Positions 1 to 8,217 of a DNA stretch of 64,000 nucleotides are shown here, in pieces. The notes beneath the pieces are model-generated. The model worked only from the letters and a program-made list of their open reading frames with translations, was not told where the DNA came from and did no database searches. The DNA is taken from the NCBI RefSeq assembly GCF_039652615.1, contig NZ_JBDJAC010000001.1:434001-498000 (forward strand), written 5' to 3'. The stretch comes from Fulvimarina sp039652615. Lineage in GTDB: Bacteria > Pseudomonadota > Alphaproteobacteria > Rhizobiales > Rhizobiaceae. A program made the translations under genes and the position numbers. Each line of letters starts with the position of its first letter. The stretch's first letter is position 1.

Positions 1-1142
1 AATCGGACGACGAGCCGGTGGCTGAAAGCGGTTCCCAGGATCGTGCTGCCAAGTCGATCACGCCCATCGAAGAGCGGCGGGTGCCGGCCGAGGGCAAGAC
101 GCATCCCGATATCGAGGACGAAGGACCGTTCGGCCAGAAAGTGCCGGACGACGTGGAGATCGTTTCGACCACCGTTCGCGAAGCTCTACGCGATGCGATG
201 GCGGAAGAATTGCGCCGCGACGATGCCGTCTTCGTAATGGGCGAAGAGGTTGCTGAGTATCAGGGTGCCTACAAGATCACCCAAGGCTTGCTGGACGAGT
301 TCGGCGCACGCCGCATCGTCGATACGCCGATTACCGAGCACGGGTTTGCGGGTCTTGGCGTCGGTGCTGCCTTTGGCGGCCTGCGTCCGATCGTCGAGTT
401 CATGACCTTCAACTTCGCCATGCAGGCGATCGACCAGATCATCAATTCGGCTGCAAAGACCCTTTATATGGCGGGTGGTCAGATGGGATGTCCCATCGTC
501 TTCCGAGGGCCGAATGGCGCGGCGGCCCGCGTTGCCGCCCAGCACAGCCAGGACTATGCCGCCTGGTACAGTCACGTTCCCGGTCTGAAGGTCGTACAGC
601 CCTACACGGCGGCGGACTATAAGGGTCTCCTCAAAGCCGCGATCCGCGATCCAAATCCGGTCGTCTTCCTGGAAAACGAAATCCTCTACGGTCAGTCGTT
701 CGACGTTCCGAAGATGGACGATTGGATCGTTCCGATCGGAAAGGCGCGCGTACATCGAAAGGGAACGGACGTCACGATCGTCTCCTGGTCGATCGGGATG
801 ACCTATGCCATCAAGGCCGCTGAAGAGCTTGCCAAGGACGGGATCGAAGCCGAGATCATCGATCTTCGCACCATTCGCCCGATGGACATGCCGGCGGTTG
901 TAAGATCCGTGAAGAAGACGAACCGCTGCGTCATCGTCGAAGAAGGCTTCCCGCAGTGCTCCGTGAGCGGACACATCGCGTCCGAGCTGATGGTTCAGGC
1001 CTTCGATTATCTCGATGCGCCAGTTCTGAAGGTAAACGGCAAGGATGTGCCGATGCCTTATGCCGCAAACCTCGAAAAGCTTGCGCTGCCATCGGTCCAG
1101 GATGTGATCGATGCGGTGAAGGCCGTTTGCTACCGGACCTGA
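1..1142 (+). CDS. pdhB: Pyruvate dehydrogenase E1 component beta subunit, 5' end outside window
   Basis: This is the beta subunit of the E1 decarboxylase, which works with PdhA and thiamine diphosphate to decarboxylate pyruvate and acetylate the E2 lipoyl group. The frame is open through the first base of the window, so the start lies upstream; rhizobial PdhB proteins usually carry an N-terminal lipoyl domain, which would be in the missing part. The visible part begins in a charged linker and then shows the transketolase pyrimidine-binding domain (VMGEEVAEYQGAYKIT, GFAGLGVGAAFGGLRPIVEF) and the C-terminal transketolase domain (DLRTIRPMD, CVIVEEGFPQCSVSGHIAS). The gene leads the pdhB-SRPBCC-pdhC run, and the next gene starts 4 bases after its stop. 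Confidence 0.96.
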   Translation, partial: SDDEPVAESGSQDRAAKSITPIEERRVPAEGKTHPDIEDEGPFGQKVPDDVEIVSTTVREALRDAMAEELRRDDAVFVMGEEVAEYQGAYKITQGLLDEFGARRIVDTPITEHGFAGLGVGAAFGGLRPIVEFMTFNFAMQAIDQIINSAAKTLYMAGGQMGCPIVFRGPNGAAARVAAQHSQDYAAWYSHVPGLKVVQPYTAADYKGLLKAAIRDPNPVVFLENEILYGQSFDVPKMDDWIVPIGKARVHRKGTDVTIVSWSIGMTYAIKAAEELAKDGIEAEIIDLRTIRPMDMPAVVRSVKKTNRCVIVEEGFPQCSVSGHIASELMVQAFDYLDAPVLKVNGKDVPMPYAANLEKLALPSVQDVIDAVKAVCYRT

Positions 1143-1146
1143 TGCG

Positions 1147-1647
1147 ATGACTGCGCTTCCGTCAAATGCCAAGGAAACTGTATCGCGGGACAACGGGCGG
1201 CTCGAAATCCGCAAGGAGATTGCCGCTTCCCGCGATACGGTCTGGCGTTGCCTGACGGAGCCGACCTGTCTGAAGTCATGGTGGCGCGACAATATCGAGT
1301 TCGAGCCGAAAGAGGGCGGTCGGTTTGTCGAGCCTTGGGTCGATCCGACCGGTCGAAATCGAATGACCAGGGCTCAGGTGACTTCGTTTCATCCTCACCA
1401 TGGTTTCGTGATGGTCTGGGCCGATGAGGACTGGACGTTCGACACCGTGGTGTCCGTCAGTCTCGACGAGACCGACGGTGGCACGCAGGTTATCATCGAG
1501 CATCAGGGCTGGGAGAAAGCCCCGGAAGCGGACCGGTCGGCCCTGCTGCTCGATCATTCTTCTGGCTGGACGGCCCATCTTGGCAATCTCGCGACCCACG
1601 CGGAAGGTCATGGCAATGGGCCGGACGGTTCCGGCGGAAGGCACTGA
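1147..1647 (+). CDS. SRPBCC (AHSA1/START-like) domain protein
   Basis: The 166-residue product looks like an AHSA1-type SRPBCC fold protein, a small hydrophobic-ligand-binding domain. Family hallmarks are the N-terminal strand and helix (LEIRKEIAASRDTVWRCLTE), the tryptophan pair in SWWRDNIEF, a central GGRFVEPWVDPTG hairpin and the C-terminal helix beginning SSGWTAHLGNLATHAEG. The last 20 or so residues are Gly/His-rich and probably disordered. It starts 4 bases after pdhB, so it is likely co-transcribed and translationally coupled, although no role in the pyruvate dehydrogenase complex is known to me. Ligand and function are unknown. Confidence 0.8.
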   Translation: MTALPSNAKETVSRDNGRLEIRKEIAASRDTVWRCLTEPTCLKSWWRDNIEFEPKEGGRFVEPWVDPTGRNRMTRAQVTSFHPHHGFVMVWADEDWTFDTVVSVSLDETDGGTQVIIEHQGWEKAPEADRSALLLDHSSGWTAHLGNLATHAEGHGNGPDGSGGRH

Positions 1648-1765
1648 TCCAATGGCTGGCGCGATACTTTTCAGATCACGCGCGCCGGCACTCGAAGTTT
1701 CTTGGTCGTTTCACCAAGCGACCAGCATCCAAAAAGACGACGTATAAGACCCTTCGGAGACGACA

Positions 1766-3211
1766 ATGCCGATCAATGTGACGATGCCAGCCCTGTCTCC
1801 GACGATGGAAGAGGGCAATCTCGCCAAATGGCTGGTCGCCGAGGGCGACAAGGTTTCGGCCGGTGACATCATCGCCGAGATCGAGACCGACAAGGCGACC
1901 ATGGAAGTTGAGGCCGTAGACGAAGGCACGCTTGCCAAGATCGTCGTGCCTGGCGGCACCGAGGGCGTAAAGGTCAACGACGTGATCGCGATCCTCGCGG
2001 CCGACGGCGAAGATGTCGAAGAGGCCGCCAAGTCGGGCGGCGGCTCCGATCCTGCGCCATCGGGCGACGACAAGGGTGGTGCGATGGCCGCCAATGCAGA
2101 AGCCGACAATGCCGCCAAGGGAAGCGAGGAAGAGGCGAAAGATCCGTCAAAGCGTGCATCCGCGCGATCCGAAGGCGGTGCTGGCGGAGGCGACATCAAG
2201 GAAGCCACAGAGTCTGCCGGTCCTGCCCCGAAGACGGACGACGGCGACCGTGTTTTCTCCTCGCCGCTCGCCCGGCGGCTTGCAAAGGAAGCCGGGATCG
2301 ATCTCACACAAGTCAAGGGCTCCGGTCCTCATGGCCGTGTCGTAAAGGCGGATATCGAAGAAGCCCAGCAAAAGGGTGTCGGCAAGGCCGCTGGCGCCGA
2401 CAAGCCGAAGGATGCTCCGGCTGCCAAGGCCGATGCTGCTCCAGCGCCTGCCGCGAAGGGCCCGAGCGACGACGCCATTCTCAAGATGTTCGAGGAAGGC
2501 TCCTACGAAAAGATCCCGCATGATGGCATGCGTAAGACGATTGCCAAGCGGCTCGTCGAATCCAAGCAGACCGTTCCGCACTTCTACCTGTCGGTGGATT
2601 GCGAACTGGACGCACTTCTGGCGCTCCGCAAGCAGCTCAACGACGCAGCGCCGAAGACCAAGAGCGACGAAGGCGAAAAGCCGGCCTACAAACTCTCGGT
2701 CAACGACATGGTCATCAAGGCCATGGCGCTCGCTCTTAAGGCCGTGCCGACAGCCAATGTTTCGTGGACCGAAACGGCCATGCTGAAGCACAAGCATGCG
2801 GATGTGGGTGTCGCAGTTTCGATCGACGGCGGCCTCATCACGCCGATCATCAGGCGCGCCGAGGAAAAGACGCTGTCGACCATCTCCAACGAGATGAAGG
2901 ACCTGGCCAAGCGCGCCCGGGCTCGCAAACTGCAGCCGCAGGAATATCAGGGCGGCACGACGGCCGTCTCTAATCTCGGCATGTTCGGCATCAACAACTT
3001 CTCGGCCGTGATCAATCCGCCCCACGCGACCATCCTCGCGGTCGGCGCCGGTGAAGAGCGCGCCATCGTGAAGAACGGCGAGGTCAAGGTGGCGACGCTG
3101 ATGACGGTAACGCTTTCGACGGATCACCGGGCCGTCGACGGAGCGCTCGGCGCCGAGCTGATTGCCGCCTTCAAGCAGTACATCGAAAATCCGATGGGTA
3201 TGCTCGTGTAA
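1766..3211 (+). CDS. pdhC: Dihydrolipoamide acetyltransferase, E2 of pyruvate dehydrogenase
   Basis: The 481-residue core subunit transfers the acetyl group from lipoate to CoA. It has one N-terminal lipoyl domain (residues about 1-80) with the lipoylated lysine in IETDKATMEVEA, and a long Ala/Asp/Gly-rich linker (about 85-160). A peripheral-subunit-binding domain follows (VFSSPLARRLAKEAGIDL), then a second Ala/Pro linker, then the catalytic domain, which ends with the active-site motif HRAVDGALGAE. A single lipoyl domain is usual for alphaproteobacterial E2. The ATG follows GGAGACGAC. It lies 118 bases after the SRPBCC gene, and the other E2/E3 genes follow on the same strand. Confidence 0.97.
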   Translation: MPINVTMPALSPTMEEGNLAKWLVAEGDKVSAGDIIAEIETDKATMEVEAVDEGTLAKIVVPGGTEGVKVNDVIAILAADGEDVEEAAKSGGGSDPAPSGDDKGGAMAANAEADNAAKGSEEEAKDPSKRASARSEGGAGGGDIKEATESAGPAPKTDDGDRVFSSPLARRLAKEAGIDLTQVKGSGPHGRVVKADIEEAQQKGVGKAAGADKPKDAPAAKADAAPAPAAKGPSDDAILKMFEEGSYEKIPHDGMRKTIAKRLVESKQTVPHFYLSVDCELDALLALRKQLNDAAPKTKSDEGEKPAYKLSVNDMVIKAMALALKAVPTANVSWTETAMLKHKHADVGVAVSIDGGLITPIIRRAEEKTLSTISNEMKDLAKRARARKLQPQEYQGGTTAVSNLGMFGINNFSAVINPPHATILAVGAGEERAIVKNGEVKVATLMTVTLSTDHRAVDGALGAELIAAFKQYIENPMGMLV

Positions 3212-3220
3212 GGTCGGCTG

Positions 3221-3670
3221 ATGCGTAGCATCCTCGGACGTTCCAACTGGCTAGCGGCGATCATTCTGGCGCTGGCCACAGTGGTCTCGAATCCAGCCAT
3301 CGCCCAGAAATGGCCGAAAGCCGAAATGGATGCCTATGCTCGTTCGTTCGCGGGCAGAACATATGTGATGAAGCTTGGCGGTCTCGGAAATACGCTCGTC
3401 TATGCCGCTCCGAACCACAGTGCCTACATCGTTCGCTCGCTCGATAGCAAAGTCGTTCGCGGTCAGTGGGAGATCAGCTACAGCATGTCCAATCGCTCTG
3501 TCATTGCCTGCATCCGGCGGTCCTCCGTCAAACAATGCGTGACGAAATCGGTCATTTCGCGATTTCCGTACCGGCGCGGTGATCTGTTCGCTCTTGCGCA
3601 ACGACGTGGGCTCAACGGTGCCTTGCCGATCAATTTCGGTCTTGCCGAAGCGGCAAGGGCCGCGCGATGA
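3221..3670 (+). CDS. Secreted hypothetical protein
   Basis: This encodes a 149-residue protein with a clear N-terminal signal peptide (hydrophobic LAAIILALATVVSNPAIA, cleavage probably after AIA). The mature part has two nearby cysteines (VIACIRRSSVKQCVT) that could form a disulfide in the periplasm. I do not recognise the family. It starts 9 bases after pdhC and its stop overlaps the ATG of the next gene by 4 bases, so it belongs to the same transcript. Similar small secreted genes are found in rhizobial pdh loci, but nothing in the sequence indicates a function. Confidence 0.7.
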   Translation: MRSILGRSNWLAAIILALATVVSNPAIAQKWPKAEMDAYARSFAGRTYVMKLGGLGNTLVYAAPNHSAYIVRSLDSKVVRGQWEISYSMSNRSVIACIRRSSVKQCVTKSVISRFPYRRGDLFALAQRRGLNGALPINFGLAEAARAAR

Positions 3671-4314
3671 AGACCGTCCTCGCCTTCGGTGATTCTCTCA
3701 CCTGGGGATACGACCCGCAAACAATGCTGCGGCACGACTTCTTCGACCGCTGGCCGAATGTCGTCGGGAAGGCGCTGGGGCATAAGGTTCGCGTCATCAG
3801 CGAAGGTCTCAACGGGCGTACGACCGCCTTCGACGACCACATGGTTCCGGCCGAGCGCAACGGTGCCAAAGTTCTGCCGACGCTTCTCGCCAGCCATCAG
3901 CCGCTCGATCTGGTCGTGATCATGCTGGGGACGAACGATCTCAAGCGCCACACAGGTGGCGGTCGGGTCTTTGAGTCCCGGCAGGGGCTCGAACGGCTGA
4001 TCGAGATCTGCCAGACATTTCCATATCAGCGTGGCTACGAGCCGCCGAAGCTGTTGCTCGTTGCGCCGCCACATTTCACCAGCACGACGGAGCCCGACTT
4101 CTCACTGCTCTTCGGACATGCGGTGGAGGAATCGACGCATTTCCGCTCCGCCATCACCAAGGTCGCGGAGGAATACGGAGTCACGATGTTCGATGCCAGC
4201 GAGATCTGCGAAGCCTCGCCCATCGACGGAGTACACCTCGATGCAGAGAACACGCGCCGGCTTGGCGAAGCGCTGATCGGCCCGATCAAGAAACTGCTCG
4301 AACTCAAAGACTGA
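3667..4314 (+). CDS. SGNH/GDSL-family hydrolase (arylesterase-like)
   Basis: This is a 215-residue serine esterase of the SGNH fold. Block I is FGDSLTWGYD (nucleophile Ser in GDSL), the block II glycine region is VISEGLNGRTT, block III is MLGTNDLK (oxyanion Asn) and block V is DGVHLDAEN (catalytic Asp and His). There is no signal peptide, so it is probably cytoplasmic. The length and the DSLTWGYDP start match the lipolytic/arylesterase subgroup found in Hyphomicrobiales between pdhC and lpdA. It overlaps the preceding secreted-protein gene by 4 bases. Substrate is unknown; acyl-ester or deacetylase activity is possible. Confidence 0.85.
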   Translation: MKTVLAFGDSLTWGYDPQTMLRHDFFDRWPNVVGKALGHKVRVISEGLNGRTTAFDDHMVPAERNGAKVLPTLLASHQPLDLVVIMLGTNDLKRHTGGGRVFESRQGLERLIEICQTFPYQRGYEPPKLLLVAPPHFTSTTEPDFSLLFGHAVEESTHFRSAITKVAEEYGVTMFDASEICEASPIDGVHLDAENTRRLGEALIGPIKKLLELKD

Positions 4315-4388
4315 GTTTCAGTGCGTCCATCCATCAAAGGGCGGCTTTACGTCCGTCCACAGAGAAAAACGATCCGGGGAGACGACCC

Positions 4389-5843
4389 ATGGCTGACACT
4401 TACGACGTTCTTGTAATTGGCGGCGGGCCGGGCGGCTACGTCGCGGCGATCCGCGCTTCGCAGCTTGGCTTCAAGACGGCGGTCGTCGAGCGCGAGCATC
4501 TTGGCGGTATCTGCCTCAACTGGGGTTGTATCCCGACAAAGGCGCTGCTGCGCACGGCCGAGATTTTCCACTATGCCGAAAACGGCAAGAATTACGGTCT
4601 GGAGATCGAGAAGCCGAAATTTGACATCGAGGCTGTGGTGAAACGCTCTCGCGGGGTCTCTGCGCAACTCAACGGCGGCGTCGGATACCTGATGAAGAAA
4701 AACAAGATCGACGTGATCTGGGGTCAGGCGAAGATCAAGAAGGCCGGCAAGGGCGGGCCTGTCGAGGTCGAGGTCGGCAAGATGCAGAAGCCGATCGTCG
4801 AGCCACAGCATCCGGTGCCGAAAGGCACGCTGGGTGAGGGCACTTACAAGGCCAAGCACGTGATTGTCGCAACAGGTGCGCGTCCGCGCGTCCTGCCAGG
4901 CATCGAGCCGGACGGTGACCGGATCTGGACCTATTTCGAGGCGATGAAGCCGAAGTCCATGCCGAAAAGCCTCATCGTCATGGGGTCGGGCGCGATCGGG
5001 ATCGAGTTCGCGAGCTTCTACCGCACCATGGGTGCTGAGGTAACGGTCATTGAACTCTTGCCGCAGATCCTGCCAGTGGAGGACGCGGAGGTCGCCAAGA
5101 TCGCCCGCAAGCAGTTCGAGAAGCAGGGCATGAAGATCATGACCGACGCGAAGGTTGCGAAGGTCGAAAAGGGCAAGGACGGCGTCACCGTAACGGTGGA
5201 GACGAAGGGCGGCAAATCGGAGACATTGAAGGCTGAGCGCCTGATCTCCGCTGTCGGCGTCCAAGGCAATATCGAGGGTCTCGGGCTCGAGGAAGCCGGC
5301 GTGAAGATCGAGCGTGGCGTGGTGAAGACCGATGGTGTCGGCAAGACCGACGCACCGGGCATCTACGCGATCGGCGATGTCGCCGGTCCGCCGATGCTTG
5401 CGCACAAGGCCGAGCACGAAGGCACGATCTGTGTCGAGGCCATCAAGGGGATGCATCCCCATCCCATGAAGAAGTCCGAGATCCCTGGCTGCACCTATTG
5501 CCATCCGCAGATCGCTTCGGTTGGCCTGACGGAGGCGAAGGCCAAGGAGGCCGGTCACGAGGTGAAGGTCGGCCGGTTCAACTTCACCGGAAACGGCAAG
5601 GCGATTGCTCTGGGTGAACCGGACGGCATGGTGAAGACCGTGTTCGATGCGAAGACCGGTGAACTTCTCGGCGCTCATATGGTCGGTGCGGAAGTGACCG
5701 AGCTTATTCAGGGCTTCGTCATCGCGATTGGGCTGGAGACGACCGAGGAAGAGCTTTTCCACACGTGCTTCCCGCATCCGACCCTTTCGGAGATGATGCA
5801 CGAATCATCGCTCGACGCTTATGGTCGCGTGATCCATCAGTAG
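4389..5843 (+). CDS. lpdA: Dihydrolipoamide dehydrogenase (E3)
   Basis: The 484-residue flavoprotein reoxidises dihydrolipoyl groups and passes electrons to NAD+. It has the N-terminal FAD Rossmann motif GGGPGGYVAA, the redox-active disulfide in GGICLNWGCIPTK, an NAD-binding motif MGSGAIGIEFASFY and the second FAD motif IYAIGDVAG. The C-terminal dimerisation domain ends with the catalytic HTCFPHPTLSE His-Glu region. Its place after pdhB and pdhC and before lipA points to the E3 of pyruvate dehydrogenase rather than of oxoglutarate dehydrogenase. The ATG is preceded by GGGGAGACGACCC. Confidence 0.97.
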   Translation: MADTYDVLVIGGGPGGYVAAIRASQLGFKTAVVEREHLGGICLNWGCIPTKALLRTAEIFHYAENGKNYGLEIEKPKFDIEAVVKRSRGVSAQLNGGVGYLMKKNKIDVIWGQAKIKKAGKGGPVEVEVGKMQKPIVEPQHPVPKGTLGEGTYKAKHVIVATGARPRVLPGIEPDGDRIWTYFEAMKPKSMPKSLIVMGSGAIGIEFASFYRTMGAEVTVIELLPQILPVEDAEVAKIARKQFEKQGMKIMTDAKVAKVEKGKDGVTVTVETKGGKSETLKAERLISAVGVQGNIEGLGLEEAGVKIERGVVKTDGVGKTDAPGIYAIGDVAGPPMLAHKAEHEGTICVEAIKGMHPHPMKKSEIPGCTYCHPQIASVGLTEAKAKEAGHEVKVGRFNFTGNGKAIALGEPDGMVKTVFDAKTGELLGAHMVGAEVTELIQGFVIAIGLETTEEELFHTCFPHPTLSEMMHESSLDAYGRVIHQ

Positions 5844-5944
5844 TTGCCGATCCGGCTGTTCGGAAATTGGGGCGGGTGTCTTGTCTCCTGCCACATTCTC
5901 CTATCTGCCCTGCGGAACAGCAATCTTCATAGAGGAGCTTACCA

Positions 5945-6193
5945 ATGGGTTGGTTGGCAGCAATTATCGTCGGCGGTCTCGCCGGATGGCTCGCAGAGAA
6001 GGTCATGGGCAGCGACATGGGGGTGATCATGAACATCATCCTCGGTATAGTCGGCGCGATTGTCCTCAGCCTGCTGCTTCAGTTGACGGGCCTTGGCGTC
6101 GGTGCCGGCGCATCGTTCTCGTTCGCCTATCTGATCACAGGTTTCGTCGGTGCCTGTCTTCTCATCTTCATTTTCCGTTTGGTTCGCCGCTGA
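5945..6193 (+). CDS. GlsB/YeaQ/YmgE-type small membrane protein
   Basis: This is an 82-residue protein of the transglycosylase-associated/GlsB-YeaQ family. It has three hydrophobic segments: GWLAAIIVGGLAGWLAEKVM with the family Gly-Trp pattern, then IMNIILGIVGAIVLSLLLQL, then AYLITGFVGACLLIFIF. A strong AGAGGAG ribosome-binding site lies a few bases before the ATG. Members are often induced by general stress in proteobacteria, but the upstream 100 bases show no clean GGAAC-type EcfG promoter. It sits between lpdA and lipA with no evident link to lipoate metabolism. Confidence 0.85.
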   Translation: MGWLAAIIVGGLAGWLAEKVMGSDMGVIMNIILGIVGAIVLSLLLQLTGLGVGAGASFSFAYLITGFVGACLLIFIFRLVRR

Positions 6194-6245
6194 CGCGACC
6201 GGATGGCCGATTGCGTCGAGCGCTGGCAGGGCTTAGATAAAAAGC

Positions 6246-7220
6246 ATGGTTACGGTGCTCGACAATCGCGCCGAGATCGAGGCTAAGCCTCGGTTGCGGC
6301 ATCCCGAAAAGGCTCATCGGCCGGATACGGCAGTGAGTCCCCCGAAGCCGGATTGGATCCGGGTTCGGGCACCTGTGGGCAAGGGGTTTCAGGAAACCCG
6401 GGATATTGCTCGTTCGAACGGTCTCGTAACCGTTTGCGAGGAAGCCGGCTGCCCGAATATCGGCGAGTGCTGGGACAAGAAGCACGCGACCTTCATGATC
6501 ATGGGCGGGATCTGCACCCGCGCCTGTTCGTTCTGTAACGTCGCCACCGGCATGCCCCATCCACTGGACCGGAGTGAGCCTGAAAGCGTCGGCCGCGCCG
6601 TCGCGAAAATGGGCCTCAATCACGTGGTCATCACCTCCGTAGATCGGGATGACCTGGAAGACGGTGGTGCCGAGCATTTTGTGCGCACCATCCGTGCTAT
6701 CCGTGCCGCGGCGCCCGGGACGACGATCGAAATTCTGACGCCGGATTTCCTTCGCAAGCCGGGCGCGCTCGAAGCGGTCGTTGCGGCAAAGCCGGACGTC
6801 TTCAATCACAATCTGGAGACGGTGCCGTCAAAATATCTGACGGTGCGGCCGGGCGCGCGGTATTTCCATTCGATTCGCCTTCTTCAGCGGGTGAAAGAGC
6901 TCGATCCGGAAATCTTCACGAAATCCGGCATCATGGTCGGCCTCGGGGAAGAGCGGAACGAAGTCCTTCAGCTGATGGATGATCTTCGCAGCGCTGATGT
7001 CGATTTCCTGACCATCGGTCAGTATCTGCAGCCGACCCGCAAGCATCATGCCGTCATCCGCTATGTGACGCCGGACGAGTTTCGCTCCTTCGAGACGATC
7101 GCGCTGGCTAAGGGTTTCCATGTGGTTGCCGCGAGCCCGCTCACGCGCTCGTCGCACCATGCCGGGGAAGACTTCGAGCGCTTGAAGGCAGCAAGGCTCG
7201 CGAAATCGAATGCTGCGTGA
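6246..7220 (+). CDS. lipA: Lipoyl synthase
   Basis: This 324-residue radical-SAM enzyme inserts two sulfurs into protein-bound octanoate to make the lipoyl cofactor used by PdhC. Both iron-sulfur clusters are visible: the auxiliary cluster cysteines CEEAGCPNIGEC and the radical-SAM motif CTRACSFCNV. The C-terminal RSSHHAGE motif carries the conserved serine that ligates the auxiliary cluster. Its position directly after the complex that needs lipoylation is a sensible functional grouping. It is followed 10 bases later by a COQ10-like gene. Confidence 0.97.
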   Translation: MVTVLDNRAEIEAKPRLRHPEKAHRPDTAVSPPKPDWIRVRAPVGKGFQETRDIARSNGLVTVCEEAGCPNIGECWDKKHATFMIMGGICTRACSFCNVATGMPHPLDRSEPESVGRAVAKMGLNHVVITSVDRDDLEDGGAEHFVRTIRAIRAAAPGTTIEILTPDFLRKPGALEAVVAAKPDVFNHNLETVPSKYLTVRPGARYFHSIRLLQRVKELDPEIFTKSGIMVGLGEERNEVLQLMDDLRSADVDFLTIGQYLQPTRKHHAVIRYVTPDEFRSFETIALAKGFHVVAASPLTRSSHHAGEDFERLKAARLAKSNAA

Positions 7221-7230
7221 TTAAGGTCCG

Positions 7231-7689
7231 ATGCCGCAATTTGAATCGACACGCAGGGTCGGCCACAGCGCCGACGAAATGTTCGACCTTGTCGCCGACG
7301 TCGAGAGTTATCCGCAGTTTTTGCCGCTCTGTAAGAGCCTGAGCGTTCGCTCCAAGCGCGAGAAGGACGGAAAGACACTGCTCGTCGCCGACATGACGGT
7401 CGCCTATAAGATGGTGCGTGAGACGTTCACGAGCCAAGTGCTGTTGAAGCCTGAAGAGCGCCGTATCGACGTGAAATACGTCGACGGGCCATTTCGGTAT
7501 CTCGACAATCGCTGGTCCTTCGAGCCGATCAGTGACCAAGAGTGCGATGTACACTTCTTCATCGATTACGAATTCAAGAGCCGCACACTGAGCATGCTCA
7601 TGGGTTCGATGTTCGATTACGCCTTCCGGCGCTTTGCCAAAGCGTTCGAGGCGCGGGCAGATCAGGTTTACGGTCCCCCGAAATCCTGA
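7231..7689 (+). CDS. COQ10/RatA-type SRPBCC protein
   Basis: The 152-residue protein belongs to the START-like family that includes mitochondrial Coq10 and E. coli RatA. Diagnostic stretches are RRVGHSADEMFDLVADVESY, PQFLPLCKSL, the DMTVAYKMVRETFTS strand and the C-terminal helix AFRRFAKAFEARADQVYG. In alphaproteobacteria the favoured role is ubiquinone binding or delivery to the respiratory chain; the RatA-like ribosome toxin label is less likely here. It is 10 bases downstream of lipA and converges with the cinA-like gene. Confidence 0.88.
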   Translation: MPQFESTRRVGHSADEMFDLVADVESYPQFLPLCKSLSVRSKREKDGKTLLVADMTVAYKMVRETFTSQVLLKPEERRIDVKYVDGPFRYLDNRWSFEPISDQECDVHFFIDYEFKSRTLSMLMGSMFDYAFRRFAKAFEARADQVYGPPKS

Positions 7690-7716
7690 TCGCGCTCCCT
7701 GGCATCATCGACGTTT

Positions 7717-8217
7717 TCAGACGGGATCGATTGCTTCTAGAAGCATGTTAAGCGCGGTCTCGACGCTCCTTTGGCGGATAGCTGCACGGCCGAGATCGCC
7801 GTATCGCTCTTCCCTGTGTGTCGTTCCACGTCTGGATGCGCAGGCGAAGTGGACAAGGCCGACGGGTTTGGTCGGGCTTCCGCCGCCAGGTCCCGCGATG
7901 CCGGTGATCGACACGGCCACCTGAGCGCTTGAATGTTTGACGCCGCCTTCGGCCATCTGCCGAGCGACCGTCTGTGAAACTGCGCCATAAGCTTCGAGTG
8001 CTGAAGGATCGACACCGACGAGGTCGACTTTCGCTTCGTTGGAATAGGTCACGAAGCCTCGCTCGAGAACGGATGATGAGCCTGCGATATCGGTGATGGC
8101 GGCGGCGACCATGCCGCCTGTGCACGACTCAACAGTGGCAAGCTTCAGGTCCGCCGCCGTGAAGCGTTCGACCACTGTCCTTGCCAGCCGTTCGATCTCG
8201 CCAAGCTCCGAGCTCAC
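7717..8217 (-). CDS. CinA C-terminal family protein, nicotinamide-nucleotide amidohydrolase
   Basis: This is a 166-residue stand-alone CinA C-terminal domain (PncC-like), which deamidates NMN to nicotinate mononucleotide in pyridine nucleotide recycling. Family motifs are LATVESCTGGMVAAAITDIAG near the N-terminus, GVDPSALEAYGAVSQ and the glycine-rich ITGIAGPGGGSPTKPVG. The N-terminal molybdopterin-binding-like domain of full-length CinA is absent, as usual for proteobacterial YgaD/PncC forms. The start overlaps the ispDF stop by 4 bases, so the two are translationally coupled. Confidence 0.9.
   Translation of the reverse strand: MSSELGEIERLARTVVERFTAADLKLATVESCTGGMVAAAITDIAGSSSVLERGFVTYSNEAKVDLVGVDPSALEAYGAVSQTVARQMAEGGVKHSSAQVAVSITGIAGPGGGSPTKPVGLVHFACASRRGTTHREERYGDLGRAAIRQRSVETALNMLLEAIDPV

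Noticed and set aside
4347..5801. 484-codon antisense frame over lpdA
   Set aside because: Composition is Leu/Arg/Asp/His-rich with no motifs, while the plus strand encodes an intact dihydrolipoamide dehydrogenase.
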